The notes: generated from the sequence alone by a model not told the origin. Positions 1-9,138 are shown, counted from the first letter of the stretch. The stretch is DNA of 64,000 nt from CAVRXQ01 sp963849105 (GCA_963849105.1 CAWKGD010000003.1:806001-870000); one strand, 5' to 3'. Made by a program: numbers and translations.

Positions 1-126
1 CAGACCGACGCGCCGATGCGGGCACCGTGGCATTTCAAGGTGCTCCTCGTCGGGACGGCGGGCTACCTGGTCTACCGGCTGATCTGGTTCATCTTCTGGC
101 TCACCGGTCACGCCTGGCACGGCTGA
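1..126 (+). CDS. C-terminal end of a small membrane protein (5' truncated by window)
   Basis: Frame 1 is open from the first base to a TGA at 124-126 and encodes 41 residues. It holds one hydrophobic stretch (roughly residues 14-36, KVLLVGTAGYLVYRLIWF onward), which reads as a final transmembrane helix followed by a short His/Trp-containing tail. The start lies outside the window, so the family cannot be named. It converges on the c-di-GMP gene that ends at 145. Codon use looks typical of the coding genes nearby, but a chance open frame over this short length cannot be excluded. Confidence 0.5.
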   Translation, partial: QTDAPMRAPWHFKVLLVGTAGYLVYRLIWFIFWLTGHAWHG

Positions 127-144
127 CTCGCCGGGTCGCGCGCC

Positions 145-2673
145 TCAGCTGACTTCTTCGACGCCCCCGTCCAGGCTCTCTGGACGGATCGAGGGCGCGT
201 CGCCGGCGATTGGCCACCACCCGGCCTGCAGCCGGGCACAGCACTCGTCTTCGGGCACTGGGCGCGAGAAGAGGTAGCCCTGGGCGAGGTGGCAGCGGTG
301 GCGTCGCAGCCAGTGCAGCTCCTCGGTCGTCTCGACGCCCTCCGCGACGACGTCGACACGTAGCGCCCGGCCCATCTCGATGATCGCCGACACCAGGTTG
401 CGATCGGCCTCACTCGTCACGAGCGCTGCGGTGAAGGAGCGGTCGATCTTCAGTTCGTCGAGGGCGAGATGGCGAATGCGGCCGAGCGAGGAGTATCCGG
501 TGCCGAAATCGTCGATCGAGACCCGCACCCCGAGCTCGTGGAGCGCGTCGACGCGCCGGCGTCCGACGCCGCTCTCTTCCATCACCGAGGATTCGGTGAT
601 TTCGAAGGTGACCTGTCCGGGGTCGCACCCCGTCTCTTCGAAGATCTGCGCCGCAGAGTCGACGAAGTTGTCGTTCTGCAGCTGGACGGGCGAGACGTTC
701 ACTGCGCAGCGCAGTGTCGGCAGATGGAGCTCTTTCGACCACGCGACGAGGTCTTTGCACGCCTGGGTGAGGACGACTTCTCCGATCGGAACGATGAGCC
801 CGAACTCCTCGGCCGTCGCGATGAATTCCTCGGGCAGAGTGAGGCCGCGCTCGGGGTTCATCCAGCGGACGAGCGCCTCGACGCCGACGAAGGTTCCTGA
901 GTCCAGGTCGGCGATCGGCTGGTAGTAGACCACGAGCTCGTCGTGCTCGAGCGCCTCCTTGATCTGCTGGGTCACTGACGCGCGGATCTGGGCCTTCACG
1001 CGCAGCGAATCGTCGAAGACGACCCAGCGCCCTCCGCCGGCCGCCTTCGAGCGTTCGAGTGCGAGCCGCGCGTCACTCATCAGGTTTTCCGGTGTCGAAT
1101 CCGGTGTGCTCAGCGAGAGGCCGAAGCTCGCCGAGATGAGGACGCGTTCGTCGCCGATCATGAACGGCTCTCTGAACAAGGCGACGATCTCGTCAGCGAC
1201 GACCGCGAGCTCACTCGGATCGTCGATCTGTGAGCGCACGACGATGAAGGTGTCGCCGTCCAGCCGGCCGATGACGTCCGTCGTGCGCAGTTTGCCGACG
1301 AGACGCCGGCCGATCTCGGCGAGCACGAGGTCGGAGTTTTCGGCCCCGTAGGTCGCGTTGATCGTGACGAAGCGGTCGAGGTCCAAGATCGCGACGCCGA
1401 GTCGGTACTGGCCGACGCGCGACCACTTCAACTCGTGGAGCACGCGATCCGAGACGAGCTGCCACTTCGGCAGCGAGGTCATCGGGTCGTAGAGGTTCAG
1501 GTACTCGATCTCTCGTTGGGCGGTGTGAAGCGCGGTCTCGTCGAAGAACTGGCCGAGGGTGGCAATGATGTAGCCGGACTCGTCTCGGATCGGTGACGCC
1601 CACAACCGACCCGCAACGTATGTGCCGTCCGCGCGCCGGTAGCGCTTGGCGATCTCGTATTGATCGCGGATTCCGGAAAGCAGCTCCCGGAACAGCACCA
1701 TGTTGAGATCACGGTCGGCGGGATGGGTGATCTCTTCGAATTTCTTGCCGATGAGCTCGGTCCGCGAGAAGCCGAGCATGTCTAAAAACGAGTCGTTCAC
1801 GAGGGTGATGCGGCCGTCGGGATCGGCGGTCTGCGCGGGCACCGGGCTGTGTTCGAAGAGCTCGATGGCGAGATGGGACGTACGCCGCATCCCCTCGCGG
1901 TCGAGGTAGTCCTCGGTGACATCCTCGACGACGCCTTGGAGACGAACGGGTCCTTGCGCGTCCGGGCGGGCACAGACGCCGGCGAAGTGCACCGCGCGGC
2001 ACGATCCGCTCGGGAGGTGAATCGCGCCTTCGAGCGCGAATGACGTCCCAGAGGTCACCGCCTTACGGAGCGCGTCGAACAAGCGATGACGGTCGGTGGG
2101 GTTCAACCGTTGGTCCATTTCCTCGACCTCGACACGACCGGGCTGCTTGAGCCCGAGGACGCGTTGCGCGCGCGCGTCGACATAGAACGTGGGGTTATCG
2201 GTGAAGTCGCAAAACCAATAGCCCGGACCCGATGTGCTCCGGGGTCGATCGACAACGACCTCGCTCGGCGCCGGGAGCGCTTCGGTGGGCGTCATCCCTT
2301 CGACGCCGACCGGCTCGAAGGAGAGCGTGAACCCTACGACGACGCCTCCGTCGATCGCTGGCGTTCCCCTCGCCCTCACCATGACGAGCGAGTTGTCGTC
2401 GCGGACGATCTCGAGGGAACCGGCAACGACTGCGAAGCCCGCCGTGATCTCGCTCAAGATGGCCGGGATCTCTTCTGCAAGTCCCCACGGCGCGACGTCG
2501 GCGACGCGCGCACCGGCAACGCGCTTCGCGGTGATCCCGAGCAGGCGCCGCGCGCCCTCATTCATCTTGAGGATCCGCCCGGATACGTCGCAGTCGATGG
2601 CCGCGACAGCAACCGGGTACTTGAGCTCTGGAGCCGGCTGCAAGGGTTGAACCGTTTTGGCTCTCGTGCTCAA
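145..2673 (-). CDS. PAS-GGDEF-EAL protein, probable c-di-GMP phosphodiesterase
   Basis: The start is placed at TTG 2673 because GGAG lies 5 nt upstream and a PAS-like fold begins soon after; the open frame itself extends further to 2805. The protein is about 842 residues: N-terminal PAS-like modules (the clearest is near residues 295-410, with HSPVPAQTADPDGRI), then GGDEF, then EAL. The GGDEF signature has decayed to DGDTF (about residue 472), lacking the catalytic acidic position, so cyclase activity is unlikely. The EAL half keeps EALVRW, NVSPVQL, EITES, DDFGTGYSSL, LKIDRSF and VVAEGVET, so c-di-GMP hydrolysis is likely. No transmembrane segments are visible, so it is expected to be a cytoplasmic signal-responsive enzyme. 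The degenerate GGDEF may bind GTP as a regulatory site; that is inference from the family. Confidence 0.93.
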   Translation of the reverse strand: MSTRAKTVQPLQPAPELKYPVAVAAIDCDVSGRILKMNEGARRLLGITAKRVAGARVADVAPWGLAEEIPAILSEITAGFAVVAGSLEIVRDDNSLVMVRARGTPAIDGGVVVGFTLSFEPVGVEGMTPTEALPAPSEVVVDRPRSTSGPGYWFCDFTDNPTFYVDARAQRVLGLKQPGRVEVEEMDQRLNPTDRHRLFDALRKAVTSGTSFALEGAIHLPSGSCRAVHFAGVCARPDAQGPVRLQGVVEDVTEDYLDREGMRRTSHLAIELFEHSPVPAQTADPDGRITLVNDSFLDMLGFSRTELIGKKFEEITHPADRDLNMVLFRELLSGIRDQYEIAKRYRRADGTYVAGRLWASPIRDESGYIIATLGQFFDETALHTAQREIEYLNLYDPMTSLPKWQLVSDRVLHELKWSRVGQYRLGVAILDLDRFVTINATYGAENSDLVLAEIGRRLVGKLRTTDVIGRLDGDTFIVVRSQIDDPSELAVVADEIVALFREPFMIGDERVLISASFGLSLSTPDSTPENLMSDARLALERSKAAGGGRWVVFDDSLRVKAQIRASVTQQIKEALEHDELVVYYQPIADLDSGTFVGVEALVRWMNPERGLTLPEEFIATAEEFGLIVPIGEVVLTQACKDLVAWSKELHLPTLRCAVNVSPVQLQNDNFVDSAAQIFEETGCDPGQVTFEITESSVMEESGVGRRRVDALHELGVRVSIDDFGTGYSSLGRIRHLALDELKIDRSFTAALVTSEADRNLVSAIIEMGRALRVDVVAEGVETTEELHWLRRHRCHLAQGYLFSRPVPEDECCARLQAGWWPIAGDAPSIRPESLDGGVEEVS

Positions 2674-3118
2674 TGTTGCTCCTGACCGCAACCAGTCCGG
2701 TCCGTCGGTGTTCTTGCGCAGCGCCCGGAGGCGCGCGCGGCAAACGCCATTCGACCGGTCGACCCTACGACTGCGATTCGCCCGACAAAGGGGTCCACTA
2801 TCCACACGGTCGCGGCAGGCAATCTGTGAAGCGACTGGGAGTTTGCGACAGCAAAGAGACCGGCCGTTAGGGCCGTGACCAGCGAAAGCAAGAGATCTAC
2901 GATGATGCCGCTCGGTCGCCGCACGCGACCCTCGGCACTGCGCTCGCGTCTGGAATCAATGCACCTTCCGTGCGAAATGACGCTGCGCGGATGTGGTGAC
3001 GGCGCGGCGTGGTCGCTCAAACAGTTGCAAAAGGGCGCGAGTGAGCAAGCATGAGGGTCCTGTCGTCCGACGGCGGCCGCTGTCGTGAGTTTGTCGATTG
3101 CGCGCGTGGTGGTCGTGA
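2674..3118. other. Gene-poor stretch with a possible small minus-strand membrane ORF
   Basis: No confident gene is visible. On the minus strand a frame ending at 2670 overlaps the TTG start of the PAS-GGDEF-EAL gene by 2 nt. From an internal GTG near 2918 it would encode a short protein with one hydrophobic segment (IIVDLLLSLVTALTAGLF), preceded by GAGGG 4 nt upstream. That would fit a translationally coupled small membrane protein, but its C-terminal half is Arg-rich and unconvincing. The stretch should also hold the promoter of the phosphodiesterase gene. Confidence 0.3.
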
Positions 3119-3926
3119 TGGCGAAGGAACGTTTGGATCGCGCTTAGAACAAAGGACGACGAGATGCCGAGGTAGCGTGATCGGCGACGAAGAAGAGCAA
3201 ACGCAGGTCGGCCGGGCAGACGTCGTCCTTTCCGAACTCGGCATCAAGCGACTCGTGCTCGAAGTGAAGCGTCCCGGATCGCTGATCTGGCACCGGCGTG
3301 CCGTCGAATCTGCGCTCGATCAGGCGAGACGTTACGCCGCAACCCAAAAAGTCGGAGCTGTGGCGGTCAGTGACGGAAACCTGCTCTACGCAGCTGACGT
3401 CGACGAAGGAGGCGGGCTTCGCGACCGAGTCCTCGTCGCTCTCGATCAGGAAGCCCCACCAGAAGCGCTCTGGTGGGTGTCGGTTCACGGCATCTACCGA
3501 CCTCGTCCGTGATTCGATCCGGAGATCGCGAAGGTTCTCGATGCGCCGCCAGTGATCGAGATCACAGTCGAAGACAAATCAGTCCTCCTTCCGAAGTACC
3601 AGCTTCCCGTCCGTTGCTTTGCCTACGTCGGAGCTGCCGACGATGTGAGGTCATGGAAGCTGCCCTATCTCCTGATCGACGGCGGTCCGGACGTGAAACG
3701 CCTCCCGAAAGCGATCCAGTCGATTCTCAGCAACTGCCGCGGGGTGAAGGTAAGCATCCCACGAGAGGCGGTCGGAGATGTCCTGGTCCGCTTGGCGGTT
3801 GCGGCGGCGATGCTGCGGAAGCTGCCCTGCCAATGCGATCCTGCGGCGGACGCGTACGTCGAAGCGCACCACGCACTAATTCAACTGAACAGACTCCATG
3901 AGGTGGGCTGCTGTTCGCCAGTTTGA
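3119..3926 (+). pseudogene. Interrupted PD-(D/E)XK nuclease-like gene (in-frame TGA, disrupted start)
   Basis: Two open frames, about 3177-3512 and 3552-3926, lie in the same frame. The only break is a TGA at 3510-3512. The 39 nt between them translate as FDPEIAKVLDAPPV and run smoothly into VIEITVEDKS, so this looks like one ancestral gene of about 250 residues. The first half has the restriction-endonuclease-like core: D in GRADVVL, then the EVK of LVLEVKRPG, then a helix and VAVSDGNLLYAAD, as in HsdR N-terminal type domains. The second half (KYQLPVRCFAYVG, WKLPYLLIDG, LPKAIQSILSN) is a domain I cannot name. The 5' end is also broken: ATG 3119 gives MAKERLDRA and then a stop, while the downstream frame continues as LEQRTTR. 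GTG 3177 (GAGG 4 nt upstream) could still start the first half and GTG 3552 the second. Split expression is possible, but decay is more likely. Confidence 0.7.
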
Positions 3927-3967
3927 ATTGCTGTCGCGATCGCAGCGCATTTAGTGGTGCCACGGCA

Positions 3968-4020
3968 CTTTGGAAGTGGGTTATCCGATCTCGTATCGAT
4001 TTAGCGCTGTTTACCTCCTG
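3968..4020. repeat. 53-bp intergenic repeat, copy A
   Basis: This segment aligns without gaps to 7816-7868, with about 37 of 53 positions identical. The first 25 bp (CTTTGGAAGTGGGTTATCC onward) match at 22 positions, and both copies end in TACCTCCTG. A small hairpin (GTGCC/GGCAC) precedes this copy. Read on the minus strand, the end is CAGGAGGTA, which resembles a ribosome binding site, so the pair could be relics of a duplicated 5' leader. The following gene is the RidA-family CDS. Confidence 0.5.
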
Positions 4021-4107
4021 CCGGGCGTGAGGAACCGTGGGATCTGATGATGATGGGGGAGTCGTAGATGACCTCGATCGTCTGTGCGTCCGTGATACCT
4101 ATGCACG

Positions 4108-4497
4108 ATGACTTCATCCCGATCCACAGCATCATCCGATTCGCCGTATGAATCGTCGATCGGTTTCAGCCGAGCCGTTCGTGTCGGTAATCGGGTCGTT
4201 GCGTCAGGCACCGCACCGATTTGGCCGTCGGGCGAGTGTCCAGACGACGTCGAGGAGCAAACCCGGCGTTGTTTTGAAATCATCAACGACGCTCTCACCC
4301 AGCTCGGGGCCGGACTCAGCGACGTAATCAGAACACGAATGTATTTGACTTCAGCCGTTGACGCCGATGCCGTCGGCAAAGTGCACGGTGAGATCTTCAA
4401 GGAGATCCGTCCGGCGGCGAGCATGGTCGTCGTTGCGGCGCTGCTCGATCCCCGCTGGAAGGTTGAAATCGAAGCGGAAGCCGTGATCAGCGAGTAA
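4108..4497 (+). CDS. RidA/YjgF/UK114-family protein
   Basis: This 129-residue protein has the usual length and motifs of the RidA family: VASGTAPIWPSG near residues 31-42, RTRMYLT at 75-81, HGEIFKEIRPAASM at 93-106 and a C-terminal LLDPRWKVEIEAEAV. Arg101, the conserved arginine that contacts the substrate carboxylate in deaminating RidA members, is present, so deamination of reactive enamine/imine intermediates is plausible. The FEIINDALTQLGAGLSDVI stretch forms the central helix of the trimeric fold. A ruined relative of the same subfamily lies on the other strand at 19835-20091. It is a single gene with no evident operon partner; the flanks are gene-poor. Confidence 0.9.
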   Translation: MTSSRSTASSDSPYESSIGFSRAVRVGNRVVASGTAPIWPSGECPDDVEEQTRRCFEIINDALTQLGAGLSDVIRTRMYLTSAVDADAVGKVHGEIFKEIRPAASMVVVAALLDPRWKVEIEAEAVISE

Positions 4498-5304
4498 TGC
4501 GGTGATGGACGCCTCGAATCGATGGATCGACCGCACCTGGCTCCAAGAGGTGCAGTACAGATCCAGCATCCTAATCGGTCGGACTTGGGTTCACTCAGCG
4601 GACGAACCCCAGAACGGCTGGGCAGACGCTCCCGACCGCTCCGGCGAGTGCGAGCCGGGACTGACCCGCACTCACGTCATCGCCACCAGCTCGAACATGA
4701 CCACATAAATTTGCATCGTCGCCTAACTAACGATCGAACTATGTGTCTGCAGGTCGGTGGATGAAAGCTGGCATCGCCTTCGTCGGCCACGGGTACGCCC
4801 TGACGTTGTTTGAGATCTAATTAAGTTCAATTCACCATCGCACCGATGGATAACGACGGTGCCGCGGCGTCACTCATCGAACTTCAGGCGGCAGTTCGAG
4901 TCATCGCGCAAGAGGTCCGTTTCAGGTTTGCCGATCCCAAAGTGTCAGCTGTTTTGGCGCGAGTCAACGTATGGACGTATGTATTCGCTCGCCGCTCTAA
5001 GTCACGAATGCGTCTATCTCGATCTCATGAGTGTTCTCGCCGATCGCGAAGGAACACCGTCAGAAGTGTTAGCGCTCCTTGCGCGTCACCACCTCGAATC
5101 TCGGCACCTCGGGGCGAGCCCGGCCAGGTTACGCGGGCGGCGTTCTGGGACAGCCACACGGACGCGTAACGCCGAATCTGGCGCGGAGCGGCCCGGATCG
5201 AGTCGGCGTTCTGTGTGCCCAGGCCGGCGCCTGATCGCGCCCCGCCTGCTTCCGTTCCGTCGCCGTAATGGCGGCGCGACAATCGCCTTGTGAGGAGGCC
5301 CTAT
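4498..5304. other. 807-bp stretch with no convincing gene
   Basis: Several open frames of 65-145 codons cross this stretch, but none has family-like sequence, a good ribosome binding site and a sensible amino-acid composition together. The best fragments are MDNDGAAASLIELQAAVRVI from ATG 4846 and, in another frame from about 4977, MYSLAALSHECVYLDLMSVL. They could be parts of one frame-shifted gene, but I do not recognise it. The 4710-4840 part is A+T-richer than its surroundings. The promoter of the secreted-protein gene at 5305 should lie near the end. Confidence 0.3.
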
Positions 5305-6489
5305 TTGCGATTCCTTTTGGTCTGCGCTGTCGTCGCGTCTGCCATTGGTTATGTCGTGTCGCCAGCGGTGTCGGGCGCGACCGGAGTCGGGCGGGTCACG
5401 ACGCTCAACCTGACGAAGAGCGACCGGTACGAGAGCATTGCGGTCGTCGACAGCAAGATCGTTCTCTACGGTCCAGCTTCGCTCTCAATCGCAGCTTCTG
5501 CATCGACGAGTACCTGTTACTCGGCCATCGTGAACCCCTCCACGCTCGCGCTGAGCCGCGTACGCAGCGGGAGCTGTGCCGACCCGGCGGTGTTCGACCG
5601 GTCGGTCATTCCCACGATCTCGCTCGACAAGAAGCTCCCGGCGGGCGACGGAGGTCCGAGCGAGGTCGTGCGTATCGCCCACGTCACCTCAGGTTCACCC
5701 GGGTATGCCTTGGGCCCGATCGTCATGACGTTCTCTGAGTTCGCGTACGAGCAAACCGAGCCGAGCTGGATCTACGGCGGTGGCGATCTGTGGCTCTATG
5801 ACTGGACGGACCACTTCGACCTCCTCCGAATCTCTGCGACGACGGCAGCGGTACTCCAACGCCTGAGCGTTCCGAAGATTCAGACACCCTTGCTCGCATT
5901 CAACGAGGAGGGGCTGTGGATCGCGCCGAGAGGCGAATCGAGCGGGCCGCTTAATCGGCTCACTCCAGGCGCAACCAAGATTTCGCCCGTCTTCAAGCTC
6001 GGACCAGGTGGCCTCGCATGGTGGCTCGTCGCCTCGGGTGACTCGGTGTGGATCGACGACCAGACGCGGCCTGTCTCCAAGCCCGCGACCATCTGGGAGC
6101 TGCGCGGTCCAGACGCCGTACCGGTCTGGCACGAAACGGCGAGCCCCGATTTCAGGTTGGTTGCCGAGCAGGGGCCATTGTTCAGCCCCTCGATGGTGGT
6201 CGGCAACGGCAGCGATGGCTTGTGGACCCTTGTGGTCTCCCCCTCAGGACTCAAACAGCAGGTGATCCGTGTCGACCCGCGTACCGGCAAGCTCACGGTG
6301 GTGGCGACCCTGAGTCCGGGCTATTCGCCGGGGGCAGTCGGCGAACTCGCCCCGGCGCTTGCGTCGTGGGAGGCGACGACCTTCGACGGCTCGTTGTTCC
6401 TTCTCGACCCACCCGCCTTAGTGCGACCTACCGCGGATCAGGTCGGCGGGTTCAGCGCGCTCTACCGGGTCACCCCAAGCGGCGCCTGA
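5305..6489 (+). CDS. Secreted protein of unknown function, propeller-like composition
   Basis: I chose TTG 5305 because a perfect AGGAGG at 5293-5298 sits 6 nt upstream. The open frame also has GTG at 5290, but that would put the ribosome site inside the gene. The product (about 394 residues) begins RFLLVCAVVASAIGYVVSPA, a signal peptide with probable cleavage after VSGA, so it is exported. The mature part is rich in short beta-strand blocks such as GGGDLWLYDWTDHFDLLRIS, GDSVWIDDQTRP and VVGNGSDGLWTLV, repeating about every 50-60 residues. This suggests a beta-propeller, though I cannot assign a family. No catalytic motif is recognised. It is followed after 310 bp by a second secreted orphan. 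Confidence 0.75.
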   Translation: MRFLLVCAVVASAIGYVVSPAVSGATGVGRVTTLNLTKSDRYESIAVVDSKIVLYGPASLSIAASASTSTCYSAIVNPSTLALSRVRSGSCADPAVFDRSVIPTISLDKKLPAGDGGPSEVVRIAHVTSGSPGYALGPIVMTFSEFAYEQTEPSWIYGGGDLWLYDWTDHFDLLRISATTAAVLQRLSVPKIQTPLLAFNEEGLWIAPRGESSGPLNRLTPGATKISPVFKLGPGGLAWWLVASGDSVWIDDQTRPVSKPATIWELRGPDAVPVWHETASPDFRLVAEQGPLFSPSMVVGNGSDGLWTLVVSPSGLKQQVIRVDPRTGKLTVVATLSPGYSPGAVGELAPALASWEATTFDGSLFLLDPPALVRPTADQVGGFSALYRVTPSGA

Positions 6490-6679
6490 TCGCGGCCGTG
6501 CTTTTCTTGCGAGCGCGCGACAGATCAGCGCACAGAAACATTCGTTCTGCACAATGATGAGCGCGCCATATCGACGGTTCTTGAACCAGTGACCTGTCCC
6601 ATAATCGCGCCCCCGAATGCCGGCGTGAGCCTGTCCCAGACCGCCGGGACTGCGCAGAACTGACCCTGGAAGAACCGAT

Positions 6680-6754
6680 CTTCGCCGCTCGTTTCTTCGC
6701 CTGTTCACCTCGACGGTCGTAGCGAGCGGTCGTCGTGACGTCGGCATGGCCCAC
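6680..6754 (-). pseudogene. Tyrosine recombinase relic (C-terminal catalytic box only)
   Basis: The minus strand reads GHADVTTTARYDRRGEQA followed by KKRAA, the hallmark C-terminal box of actinobacterial phage-type integrases, including the nucleophilic tyrosine in TARYDRRG. Nothing upstream on the minus strand (6755 onward) matches the rest of an integrase, so only this tail survives. A second, longer integrase relic is at 9288-9572. The rest of the 6490-6801 gap shows no gene. Confidence 0.7.
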
Positions 6755-6801
6755 GGACCGGACCGATAACCGCCAGGATCAGAGTCTTAAGCTCGCATCC
6801 T

Positions 6802-7785
6802 GTGAAGGGTTTTGTTCTTCTCGCAGCCGTGTTGCTGGCTGCAGGCGGATCGGGAGTCGTCACAGCAAATCACCTGGCGTCCAAGAACGATCCTGTTGTC
6901 GTCGTGAGCGGCCCGGCGTTCACAAACCGGGCGTTCTCGTGCTCCGGTTTGCCGCCCAAAGGTACCCGCCCGGGGGACATCGTCCAGCTCGAAGCCCGCC
7001 TCGGCGCTTATAAGGCTGTGCTTTCCGGGACCGTGAAGACGGTGGGGCTCCCATACGACGTCACTTTGTCTAAGCCAACGGTTTCCGTGACCGACGACGG
7101 CTTCACGTCGAGCTACGACGTGCTCGGACCTGAGCCGACGACTCTTTTCGGCTTGACGTTCGCTCCGACGGCTTGGAATCCCAACGTCAGCAATACGGGC
7201 AAATATCGGCCCTCGGCTCTCTGTCTTGCGTGGCTCGGCTCGAAATACGAGCCGACGGTGATCGTCCCCGTGTTCACCGGGGGGGCGCACTGCTGTACCG
7301 TGCTCAATCTCTTTGGCTCGTCGGGCGGCATCATCATTGGTGCGGTCAACTTGGGAAATCCGTCCGCCGTCCTGTCGGCAGTTGGCAAGGACTCCCTTCT
7401 CGTGACCGCAGACAACGCCTTCGCTTATGCCTTCACCGACTATGCGGGCTCCGCGATGCCGATTCAGGTGTTGCAGGTCTCACCGAGCGAGGAAAGCGTG
7501 ATCACTGTCACTCGCTCTTGGCCGTCACTGATCGCTCTCGATGCCGAGTTCTGGTTATCCCTATTTCAAAGATCGATCAAGCGAGCACCGCCCCACGACG
7601 AACGAGGGCTGCTCGCCGCATGGGCGGCCGATGAATGCGAGCTTGGCAAATGTGCTTCGACATTCGCCTTTCTCCATCATGTGGATCCGAGTTATCTGGC
7701 GTTCTCAGACAACCAGACCCCACCAAGCGCTTACATCCTCCAACTTCGAACCTTCCTTGCTTCGCACGGGTACCTGAGGTCGTGA
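6802..7785 (+). CDS. Secreted protein of unknown function with a GGAHCCT motif
   Basis: A GTG start gives a 327-residue product with an N-terminal hydrophobic segment (GFVLLAAVLLAAGGSGVVTA), so it is probably exported or membrane-anchored. The middle contains VIVPVFTGGAHCCTVLNLFG, a paired-cysteine motif, followed by repeated SAVGKDSLLVTADNAFAYAF-type strands. The C-terminal third has further cysteines (DECELGKCAS), consistent with disulfides outside the cytoplasm. No recognised family. It lies between an integrase relic and an IS3-family element in the accessory region, and the ribosome site is weak, so the start is less certain than the frame. Confidence 0.7.
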   Translation: MKGFVLLAAVLLAAGGSGVVTANHLASKNDPVVVVSGPAFTNRAFSCSGLPPKGTRPGDIVQLEARLGAYKAVLSGTVKTVGLPYDVTLSKPTVSVTDDGFTSSYDVLGPEPTTLFGLTFAPTAWNPNVSNTGKYRPSALCLAWLGSKYEPTVIVPVFTGGAHCCTVLNLFGSSGGIIIGAVNLGNPSAVLSAVGKDSLLVTADNAFAYAFTDYAGSAMPIQVLQVSPSEESVITVTRSWPSLIALDAEFWLSLFQRSIKRAPPHDERGLLAAWAADECELGKCASTFAFLHHVDPSYLAFSDNQTPPSAYILQLRTFLASHGYLRS

Positions 7786-7815
7786 TTACTCAGTTGTGAA
7801 CGCCTCCCACATAAG

Positions 7816-7868
7816 CTTTGGGAGTGGGTTAATCGATCTCAGCACAGGTCGGTACTGAATACCTCCTG
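7816..7868. repeat. 53-bp intergenic repeat, copy B
   Basis: This is the partner of 3968-4020, with the same length and orientation. Copy B starts inside a hairpin (CTCCCA at 7804-7809 with TGGGAG at 7819-7824) and ends with TACCTCCTG. It sits just upstream of the IS3-family element, and the IS target site lies 20 bp beyond it. Confidence 0.5.
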
Positions 7869-7960
7869 CAGTGACGTTTGCGAAGGCAATTTTGAGCTTC
7901 CCCCGGTTTGACGGACACCTACCCTGAGGCGGGCGATGCCCTCCTCAGAAAGGAGTCCGG

Positions 7961-8251
7961 ATGCCACGTCCGCATCCACCGGAGTTCCGCAGTCGCGCCA
8001 TCGAGCTCGCCCGTGAAGGAGCGAAGCCGATCGCGAAGATCGCCGAGGATCTCGGGATCTCCGAGTCGTGCCTTCGCAACTGGCTCAACCAGGCCGACAT
8101 CGACGAGGGCAAGCGTGAAGGGCTTTCGACCGAAGAGCGCAACGAGCTCTCCCGTCTCCGTCGTGAGAACCGCGTCTTGAAGATGGAAAAGGAGATCCTG
8201 GGAAAAGCCGCGGCCTTCTTCGCCAACGAGAGCAACTACCGCTCGCGCTGA
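7961..8251 (+). CDS. IS3-family transposase OrfA (helix-turn-helix)
   Basis: This 96-residue protein starts at ATG 7961 with AGAAAGGAG upstream. Residues 7-45 (FRSRAIELAREGAKPIAKIA, then SESCLRNWL) form the DNA-binding helix-turn-helix of IS3 OrfA proteins. Residues 55-85 (ERNELSRLRRENRVLKMEKE) form the leucine-zipper-like coiled coil that mediates multimerisation. The reading frame runs into the OrfB frame by a -1 shift. A candidate slippery A-rich run occurs at GGGAAAAGCC near the end. It binds the inverted repeats as part of the OrfAB transposase. Confidence 0.93.
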   Translation: MPRPHPPEFRSRAIELAREGAKPIAKIAEDLGISESCLRNWLNQADIDEGKREGLSTEERNELSRLRRENRVLKMEKEILGKAAAFFANESNYRSR

Positions 8252-8289
8252 CCTTCGCCTTCATCGAGGCGGAGAAGGCGAACTACCCG

Positions 8290-9138
8290 GTGGTCGTCTT
8301 GTGTCGAACCCTCCAGGTGTCGACGTCGGGCTTTTATGACTGGCGGGCACGTCTTGTGCACCCCTCTCGCCGTCAGATGACCGACGAGTTCTTGACCGAG
8401 CTCATCAAACAGATCCACGACGCCTCCCGGCGAACCTATGGCTCGCCGCGCGTCCATGCCGAGCTGCGATTAGGCGAGGGCATCCACGTCGGTGAAAAGC
8501 GCGTCGCCCGCTTGATGCGCACGGCCGGCATCGAGGGGATCTATCGCCGCCGACACAGAAAGGGAACGACGAGGCGCGATCCTCGTCACCAGTCACAAGA
8601 TGACCTCGTCTGCCGACAGTTCAGCGTCGAGCGTCCCGATGCCCTCTGGGTGGGCGACGTCACCGAGCATCCGACGGTGGAGGGCAAGGTCTATCTGGCG
8701 ACGGTGCTCGACGCGTACTCCAGACGAGTGATCGGCTGGTCGATCGCCGATCATCTGCGCACCGAGCTCGTCGTCGACGCATTGCAGATGGCGATCTGGC
8801 GACGGAACGACCGGTCAGATCAGACGGTGATGCACACCGACCACGGATCCCAATACACGTCCTGGGCATTTGGAAGACGCCTTCGTTCGGCGGGCATTCT
8901 CGGGTCGATGGGCACGATCGGCGACGCGTTCGACAACGCGATGGCGGAGAGCTTCTTCGGCACACTCCAGCTCGAGCTGCTCGACCGCCACACCTGGGCG
9001 ACGCGCCGTGAGCTCGCGAATGCGATCTTCGAGTACATCGAGGCCTTCTACAACCCGCGCAGACGACACTCCTCGATCGGCGATCTCAGTCCCGTCGAAT
9101 TCGAATCCCGCTACACCGACGCCGCAATCGCGGCATGA
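8290..9138 (+). CDS. IS3-family transposase OrfB (DDE integrase core)
   Basis: The 282 residues shown from the first in-frame GTG are the catalytic part; the frame stays open upstream (LTFAFIEAEKANYPV), as expected for an OrfAB fusion made by -1 frameshifting. An HTH_21-like region (RRTYGSPRVHAEL) is followed by the rve core. The DDE triad is visible: Asp in WVGDVTEHPT, Asp in HTDHGSQYTS, Glu in NAMAESFFGTLQLEL. The C-terminal YNPRRRHSSIGDLSPVEFE is diagnostic of IS3. No inactivating change is visible, so the element is likely competent. Confidence 0.95.
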   Translation: MVVLCRTLQVSTSGFYDWRARLVHPSRRQMTDEFLTELIKQIHDASRRTYGSPRVHAELRLGEGIHVGEKRVARLMRTAGIEGIYRRRHRKGTTRRDPRHQSQDDLVCRQFSVERPDALWVGDVTEHPTVEGKVYLATVLDAYSRRVIGWSIADHLRTELVVDALQMAIWRRNDRSDQTVMHTDHGSQYTSWAFGRRLRSAGILGSMGTIGDAFDNAMAESFFGTLQLELLDRHTWATRRELANAIFEYIEAFYNPRRRHSSIGDLSPVEFESRYTDAAIAA

